A stretch of DNA of 64,000 nt from Diadema setosum (taxonomy: Eukaryota > Echinodermata > Echinoidea > Diadematoida > Diadematidae). Positions 57,812 to 64,000 of this stretch are shown here, one piece after another; the stretch's first letter is position 1, and each line of letters opens with the position of its first letter. The DNA lies in assembly GCF_964275005.1 (NCBI RefSeq), contig NC_092688.1, positions 21,209,903-21,273,902 of the forward strand, read 5' to 3'. The translations under genes and the position numbers were made by a program. The notes below the pieces were generated by a model. The model did not search any database. It was given only the letters and a program-made list of their open reading frames with translations, and was not told where the DNA came from.

Positions 57812-58100
57812 ATTTACTTTAGCGATATTGTGTATAAAGATAATAGATAAAACTCCATATCAAAACTGCCCATGAACTTCCACCATTTAGATTTTCTTAA
57901 TGAAAACCTTGACAGATTTTCAACAAAATTGGCAGGTAGCAAGATTATGGAAATGGGATCTCAATTTGTTTATATAGTAGCCAACCCCCCCCCCCCCGAA
58001 AAAGGGGAGGGGGGCTCAATTAAGTCCCAAAACTACGGTATTATCGAAATTCTTCTTGTATTATATAACCAAATAAGAATGAGCTAGGATGGTTCTTTAA
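57812..58100 (+). repeat. first unit of the G/C-rich inverted array
   Basis: 'cagattttca.caaa.ttggcag' followed by C and G runs, as in the units at 59100-59900. It is separated from the rest by the TTAA MITE. Confidence 0.5.
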
Positions 58101-58874
58101 CCCTAAAGGGACCGGGCTTTTTTGGCTATGCTCAGACCGGGGGGGGGGGGGGGAATGGATTCCGCGCCCCCCCCCCCCCCATGAGATCTCGGCCATTGGT
58201 GGTGCGATCGCGATGAAATTTCGCATGCGTAAGACCCACGTCATAATCTACAAGATTGTGTCATAAGATTTTTTTAAACAATCAATTTCTAATTCTAATT
58301 AATTAATTATGCAAATTAAGCTCAAGATGATATTTTAGCCTAATTAAAAGCATTGAGAGTCTAATTTTTGATCTGTAAATCTGTTTTTGCATATTCAACA
58401 ATTGTACATCACAAAAACTTCCAAAACTCATTTCAATTCTTATGTATTTCATTGTTTTCAGAATTTCTTATGTATTTCTTTGTTTTTTAACTTTTGTTTT
58501 TTCTTTATTTTTTTCATTAGAAATTGTCACTGACCATTCTTCTACCATAATGAGCAAAAAATTAATAAATGAAAGTGATTAATTGTAAAAATAATCAGGT
58601 TCTTATGACTTTCATGACAGAACATTCTTTTCCATAGGAAATGTACACAAAATCACAAAATTGTGCCCGTTTTGGGGCGACATTCCGGTACAAAAATGGG
58701 CGTAGCTTTGCAAAAGTATGCGCGGACGTTGCAAATTTGGTCTCAAAAGTTGCGCGAGACTTGAACGAAACAATTCAAGAAGCCTCGCGACGAGGCCTTT
58801 TCGCGTTACAGATTTATAGCGCGAAACGTCGAGGGGGGGGGGGGGCGGATTCCGCCCCCCCCGCCCTTTTAGGG
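58101..58874. mobile_element. 774-bp TTAA MITE with CCCTAAAGGG ends
   Basis: TTAA on both sides (58097-58100, 58875-58878). Left end CCCTAAAGGGACCGGGC, right end GCCCTTTTAGGG. Internal G and C runs with 'gcggattccgc' lie near both ends. Non-coding. TTAA is the piggyBac/Kolobok target. Confidence 0.75.
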
Positions 58875-58879
58875 TTAAA

Positions 58880-60655
58880 GATATTGATGACAGGAGTTCA
58901 CGTTTAATGGCAGATCCAGGGATGCAGGGCACGGGGCCATAAGTGGGGAGGAGTCTTCAAATTGAAGCCTCAGAGTCCCTAAACTAGTGCTATGAAGACA
59001 TTAAGGACTGAAATTGCATGTTTGATTATGACGGATCCAGGGGTGTCCGGATCGCGGGGGAGGGGGTGAGGGGAGGAGAGGGATTTTCTACATTGTCAGT
59101 ATCTTCTTGAAAAGTCTAGGACAGATTTTCACGAAACTTGTCAGATAGCCTCATTACGGTGATATGATCTTTATGAATTGAAATTAGCCCCCAATCCTCC
59201 CCCCCCGGCCGAAAAGGGGGGGGGGGGAGGGGGAGTTTAAGCCTCAGAGTCCCTAAACTCTGGATTTTAAACAGTATTTTTCTGTCGAACAAAAAAAAAA
59301 GAAGATAGAGCTAAGTTAGTGCCTTGTATGACTGAAATTTCATGTTTGATTATGGCAGATCCAGGGGTGCCCTGATTAGGGGGGGGGGAGGGGAAGTGAC
59401 GGAGAGGAGGGGGATTGTCCACATTTACTGCATCTTCTTGATAAATCCCAAGAAGGATTTTCACCAAACTTGGCAGATACCATCTTTACGGTGATGGTCT
59501 TACATGTAAAATGAGCTCCACCCCCTCCCACCGCCAAGGGGGGGGGGGGGGGGGGGGGGGGGAAAGGAGGAGTTGAAGTTTTAGGTCCCTAAACTCTGGA
59601 ATCTGTAATCTTCTTCTGTTGAACCGAATGAAGACACTACAGTTACTAAAATTTCAGGTTCGATTATGACGGGTCCAGGAGTGCGCTGGTAAGGGGTGTG
59701 AGGGGGATTTTTGATGACGGATTTTATACCAAACTTGGCAGATAGTATATTTATGGTGATTCGATCTTGATTTCTTAAATTGAATCCCCCTCCCCCCCCC
59801 CCTCCTCGCCGACGAGGAAGGGGGGGGGGGGTGGGTTAAACTCTCAGAGTCCCTATATTCTCTTGATTTTTTTTTTTTTTTTTTTTACTTCTGTCGAACC
59901 GAAAAAGTTAATATAATTATTGCCATAATCTTGCTATCTGTCAAGTTTGGGGAAAATCCCTCATAGATATTTCAAGAAGATGCTCAAAATGTGGAATATC
60001 CCCCGCCACCTATCATCCTCCCCCCCCCCCCGAACTGGGCACCCCTTGATCCACCATAATCAAACATGAAATTTCATTCATTAATCACGTTAATATCTTC
60101 AAAGCACTAACGCTATCTTTTTCGGTTTGACAGAAGATTAAAAAAAAATCCAGATTTTTGGGATGTTAAAAGTGAAGCTTTAATCCCCCCCCCTTCGGCG
60201 ATGGGGGGGGGGGGTGCACTTTAACAAATCAAGATTATATTACCATAAATATGACTGTCTCTATATTTCACAAGTTGGGTGAAAATCCGTCCTAGATTTT
60301 TAGAGAATGTGCTGAAAATGTGGAAAATCCCCCTCCTCCCCCTCACCCCCGATAAGGGCACCCCTGGGTCCGCCATAATCAAACATGAAATTTTAGTCAT
60401 TAATGTCTTCATAGCACTAACTTAGCTCTTTCTTTTTCGGTTCGACAGATGAAAAAAAATCAAGCATTTATACATGGTATAGGGACTCTGAGGCTTCAAC
60501 TCCTCCCCCCCCCTCCTTAGGACTGGTGTGGGGGTGGGGGGGGGGGGGGGGGCTCATTTTGAGAAATTACGATCATATCACCATTAAGATGTTATCTGCC
60601 AAATCTGGTGAAAAATCGTTGTAGGGTTTGCAAGGAAATGCTGAAAATGTAATAA
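58880..60655. repeat. ~300-bp units with G/C runs, in head-to-head orientation
   Basis: Units contain 'ggcagatccaggggtg', a poly-G block, 'agattttcac.aaacttgg.agat', C and G runs, and 'cctcagagtccctaaactc'. About three to four units run forward (58900 to about 59900) and two to three run in reverse (59930 to 60655), so the whole is a large imperfect palindrome inside the foldback element. Confidence 0.65.
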
Positions 60656-60657
60656 AA

Positions 60658-61990
60658 AACTAGAAATGTCGCTGTGGCGACTGATGCCTCCGCCATAATG
60701 CATGATTCTCCCAATAGGTGTATAGTACAATGTCTTCACAATGTGTGATGACAGTTTCACATAACTGGCAAAATATTGAAATGACAGGTTTGTCAGAAAT
60801 ATCTTGAATATTCACTTTCCTTGAACTGGGTTTGCTATAATTATTGTCTAAGAGTGCAGGTACACAATATTTAGGGAATTGAGAAATTTTACTTGACTTC
60901 TGACGGACCCTTTTATAAGTTTATGCATTGAGTAATTTCCAAGGTATGAAAAAAGAATGTAATTACAGTACAAAATAGTTTTTTTTTTTTTTTTTTCGGC
61001 GGGGGGGGGGGGGGGGCATTGAAACCTGGCCCTTGAAACTTAACCTTTGACCTTTGATCTTCTGGCTGGAAATTTCCCGGAGAACCTCCATTAGGTAATG
61101 CACGTATATATTAAGTTTTAAAACTAATAATGCAAGCATTGCATATACTAGTATATGAGGGAAATAGTAAAATTTTGAGGAGTTGACCTTGACCTTTGAC
61201 CCCCTGACTATTGACCCACGACCCCTAAATTCCCTAGATAATCCCTGCCAGTCAGTACATGCGTGCACCAAGTTCCATGAAGATACATTGAACCATTTGC
61301 GAGAAAAGTGATATTGCAACATTTTCACCTAACCTTTGACCTTTTCACCTTTGACCTTATGACATGAAACTCTCTTTGGAGAATCTTTACGCAGTAGGAC
61401 ATGTCTACACTAAGTTTCAAGAAAATACCTTTGGGCATTGCATAGATATGGGGGAAATAGCAACATTTTTAGCATTTGACCTAGACCTTTTGACCTTTGA
61501 CCTCTTGCCAATGTCATTAAAATCTACTCAACTAATTGTTCCGTCATACATCATCCTTGGACCAAGTTTGGTGAAAGCTGCTTCATCCACTTTTGAGTTA
61601 TCACGTAAACAGATAAATTTTAGGATTTGACCTTGATCTTTGACCTTTGACCTCTGTCCGATTTCACTAGAAAACTTATCAAGTAATTGCCCATCATACA
61701 TCATCCTCCGACAAAGTTTGGTGAAAATTGCTCCATCCAGTCTTGAGTTATCGAGTAAACGGATACAATTTCATGATTTGACCTTGACCTTTGACCTCTG
61801 ACCTTAGACCGATTTCACCCAAAATCTTATCAAATAATAACCCTATCATACTCTATACTTGGACCAAATTTGGTAAAATTCCAGTCAATATTACTCAAGT
61901 TATCGCGTAAACGAAAGCGGATGGACGTACGGACGGACGGACAACCCGAAAACATAATGCCTCCGGCACCACTTCGTGGCGGAGGCATAA
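60658..61990 (+). repeat. interspersed repeat rich in TGACCTTTGACC, copy 2
   Basis: Same family and orientation as 22023-23190: starts 'aactagaaatgtcgctgtgg', ends 'cataatgcctccggc..cttcgtggcggaggc'. Several perfect TGACCTTTGACCT sites occur (near 61487, 61634, 61787). A GGAC microsatellite lies at 61927-61945. Non-coding. Confidence 0.7.
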
Positions 61991-62099
61991 AAAGACAGAT
62001 GGTCGCTAAGACAGGTGGTAAAGATGGTAATGGTTCGTGCGCAGCTTTGATTGAGAGTTTCTCTTCCATCTCTACATAATATAGGTGAAATGAATGGTT

Positions 62100-62325
62100 T
62101 GCACATTTCCCGGCGACGTTTTGCACATTTCCCGGCAAAATTGAACATTTGCACATTTCCCGGCGTCACGTTTGCACATTTCCCGTTGATGAAATTTAGA
62201 GATTTGCACATTTCCCGGCAAGACGTTTGCACATTTCCCGGCGTTTGCACATTTCCCGGCGAGACGTTTGCACATTTCCAGGCGTTTGCACATTTCCCGG
62301 CGTTTGCACATTTCCCGGCTCCACA
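62100..62325. repeat. right tandem array of the foldback element
   Basis: About 10 units of TTTGCACATTTCCCGGCG. The spacers appear in mirrored order relative to the left array, including one unit with the tgatgaaatt spacer, so the two arrays are true inverted copies. Confidence 0.85.
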
Positions 62326-62330
62326 GGGGA

Positions 62331-63079
62331 ATGTACCGCTTCACGGAGAATTTTTGAAAACAAAGGGTCACTTCTTCTGGTAATTCTGTCTTTTCGAATG
62401 TTAGAATGACACTGCGCGTCGGGGTGGGTGCTGCTTTGTCACTCTTTTCTTCTTTGCTTTGATTCTGTTTCTTATGATTTCGCATGATTCGCTTTGCATG
62501 CGATACTCTCTGTTTTTTTTTAATTCCGTTTGTATCTCAATATCCGACATTTCTATCGGCACACCAGAAATGACACCCTTTACGTTGAGACCCTCCTCCC
62601 GAGCTTTCACATGTACATTGCCAATTGACTGAATTTCCAGAAGCTTTTGACGTTGCTTTTGGTTTGTACACTTTACCATATTAATGCCATCTTTGGTTGG
62701 CTTGATAAACTCTGGGGGTGAACCACAACATTTCTGAATGTCACGAGCGACCGTTATTAGGTTGATGTTTTTTAAGGATTTGCGTGAATCAATCGGTGAA
62801 ATGTACACCTTCAAGTCGGGAGGTTTGGATCTAGGGGTGCCAAATGTAGAGTTTTCATGTTCTCCGTCTGAGGACGATTCTACCCTAGTTGATAGTTCTT
62901 CAATATCTACACTTTCTTCGCGCACCTTGCGCTTTTTTCTTTGAACTTGTTTCTTATATAGACTTAACTACACGAAAGTCCAAATCCACAGAGGTTTCTT
63001 CCTCCATACCCTCTGTGGTGCCCGCATCAGAATCCTGATGGGAGTCTAGGGGGGCAGAGGAGGCCGTACAGGCGGCCAT
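62331..63079 (-). pseudogene. LINE copy 2 ORF1, N-terminal part
   Basis: Starts at ATG 63079 (MAACTASSAPLDSHQDSDAG). The reading shifts near 62955 into a frame with KKRKVREESVDIEELSTRVE and an RRM-like region (KNINLITVARDIQKCCG, GLNVKGVISGVPIEMSDIEI). It shifts again near 62450 into SVILTFEKTELPEEVTLCF and KRYIP, and ends at the foldback insertion. It therefore has at least two frameshifts besides the insertion. It corresponds to residues 1 to about 275 of copy 1 ORF1. Confidence 0.7.
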
Positions 63080-63336
63080 ATCGGTTCCCCCTTTCAAAAG
63101 GCGGGAAATTGAAATTCAGCCCTCAACCTCGGGTTACTGGTGCAAGTTGTGCAAAGAACAACAAAATAGCCCAGAGTTTGCTTACCTTAACGTAAACTGC
63201 CTTTTCGATGCTCCGTGTTTCTGCTCTACTATGTAACCGAATTCCGAAATATATATCCGAATAATTTAAGTAAATTTCAGAAAATATTCTCCAATTCGAT
63301 CTCCACTCCACTCCACTCCGCGCGCCACCTGCAGTG

Positions 63337-63466
63337 GGTGCAGTGGTGCGTGTATTAGTCTTGGCACATGCAGACTCCCAATACGACCAACAAGGGTTTG
63401 TGCCTGCAAACTAGCCCCAACCACTAGACGGGGTAAATTGAGTGGTCGCTAGCTCTCTGGCTATAA
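63337..63466. repeat. continuation of the GTTTGCAGGCACAAACC repeat
   Basis: The inverse TIR ('caacaagggtttgtgcctgcaaactag', near 63388-63414) and 'gagtggtcgctagctctctggctata' match 28622-28640 in reverse. It completes the repeat that the LINE split at 52614. Confidence 0.75.
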
Positions 63467-63536
63467 ATCTGCAATCGCAGACTCAAGAGGGGGAGAGGAG
63501 AGAGAAGAAAGAGACAGAAAGAGAGAGGGATGGAGG

Positions 63537-63568
<32 letters not shown>

Positions 63569-64000
63569 AGAAAAAAGGAAGGAAAAAAAAAAAGAGAGAA
63601 AAGAATCAGCATTACCAAGTGAGAAAATAACAAACGTCATATTATGTCCTAACCCCCAAATGGCTTATTTATGATTTACATGTAAGGCTCTGGCAGTCAG
63701 GCTTTTCTACCTGCATCCATAATGATAGAGATTCTGGGCACACTGCCAATGCGGTCTTCCATCACGATACGTCTGCGTGATTGCATTCATCATCCCGATC
63801 CGACCGAAGTCCATTGTAACCGTGTATAATATACCAGTAGTGTTTTATTACATCGATCGTGCATGCAAACAACTTTTGTAGGCTTTCACGTCGTGTAACG
63901 ATCATGTGTGCATGCTGCTGTAATACTGTGCACATATGGCACTCTCTCGGATTGCAATGTTGCTTTCAGTTTCATAACGGGTTGTATTTTCCCAACAGAC
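63467..64000. other. GA microsatellite and unassigned DNA
   Basis: 63486-63605 is a (GA)n/GGAA-rich run; ORFs across it are products of the repeat. 63610-64000 has no supported feature. Confidence 0.6.

Larger units (their letters stand above)
57549..62325. mobile_element. foldback element with tandem-array inverted ends
   Basis: The ends are TGTGGAGCCGGGAAATGTGC and its inverse (GCACATTTCCCGGCTCCACA). GGGGA is duplicated on both sides (57544-57548, 62326-62330). Removing the element restores an uninterrupted IPPVVRCF reading in LINE ORF1. Each end is an array of 10-12 units of about CGCCGGGAAATGTGCAAA with variable spacers that mirror each other in order. The interior (about 4.3 kb) holds a TTAA MITE, a G/C-rich inverted array and a TGACCTTTGACC repeat. 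No transposase is seen. The structure resembles foldback (FB/Galileo-like) elements, but the 5-bp duplication does not match the 7-9 bp of those. Confidence 0.85.
52615..63328 (-). mobile_element. I-type LINE, copy 2, full-length but interrupted
   Basis: CTGCAGTG flanks both ends (52607-52614 and 63329-63336) as a target duplication. The 3' end at the left is a (CAA)n tail, seen as ctgttgttgttgttg. ORF2 is 53079-56879. ORF1 starts at about 63079 and is cut by the foldback element 57549-62325. Net of the insertion it is about 5.94 kb, matching a full-length I LINE with a ~250-bp 5' UTR. It landed inside the interspersed repeat that ends near 63466. Confidence 0.85.

Noticed and set aside
57224-57850. 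208-residue plus-strand ORF over the LINE ORF1 and foldback array
   Set aside because: Antisense of LINE ORF1 joined to the stop-free array (GNVQTPGNVQT); an artefact of the repeat.
63424-63633. Ser/Leu/Phe-rich and Glu/Arg-rich ORFs
   Set aside because: Both strands of a GA-rich simple sequence.

Overview
This is eukaryotic, AT-rich, intron-style DNA that is dominated by mobile elements. The repeats fit a marine invertebrate, most likely an echinoderm or another non-vertebrate deuterostome. The signs are repeats ending in 'cctccggc..cttcgtggcggaggc', arrays of GACCTTTGACC, RNase H-bearing I-type LINEs, an RTE LINE and tRNA-derived SINEs. This is inference from composition and repeat style, not a database match. 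No bacterial-style genes, rRNA, CRISPR array or complete host gene is visible.

Layout. 1-1628: a possible exon, two tRNA-derived SINE copies, and a possible Pro/Gln/Ser-rich last exon. 1629-21769: a young LTR retroelement with a gag-like ORF and no pol. One of its LTRs was split by a 16.5-kb DNA element (4761-21287) with TA target-site duplications, CCCTT ends and long flanking arrays of the palindrome AACCATGGTT. That element carries an apparently intact I-type LINE (ORF1 and ORF2) and several exon-like pieces. 21774-29230: GACCTTTGACC-rich repeats, hairpin elements and a TTAA-flanked MITE. 30504-34914: three pogo-like MITEs, one nested in another. 35527-49972: a minus-strand candidate gene with two upstream exons and six tandem copies of a 114-117-nt phase-1 exon. 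It is interrupted by a TIR element (36799-41480) that holds an intact RTE LINE, and by a ~169-bp tandem satellite (45270-47090). 50220-52614 and 63329-63466: an inverted-repeat family, split by a second I-type LINE (52615-63328). The ORF1 of that LINE is in turn split by a 4.8-kb foldback element (57549-62325) whose inverted ends are tandem arrays of an ~18-bp unit, with a 5-bp target duplication.

How the parts relate. The window is a set of nested insertions whose order can be read from target duplications: LTR element, then giant TA element; interspersed repeat, then I LINE, then foldback element; pogo MITE inside pogo MITE; RTE LINE inside a TIR element inside an exon array. Two LINEs (12888-18191 and 37169-40375) look coding-competent, so they could have supplied recent retrotransposition. 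The most unusual items are the giant CCATGG-array transposon, the foldback element and the tandem phase-1 exon array. Exon calls rest on splice-site pattern, phase and open frame only.
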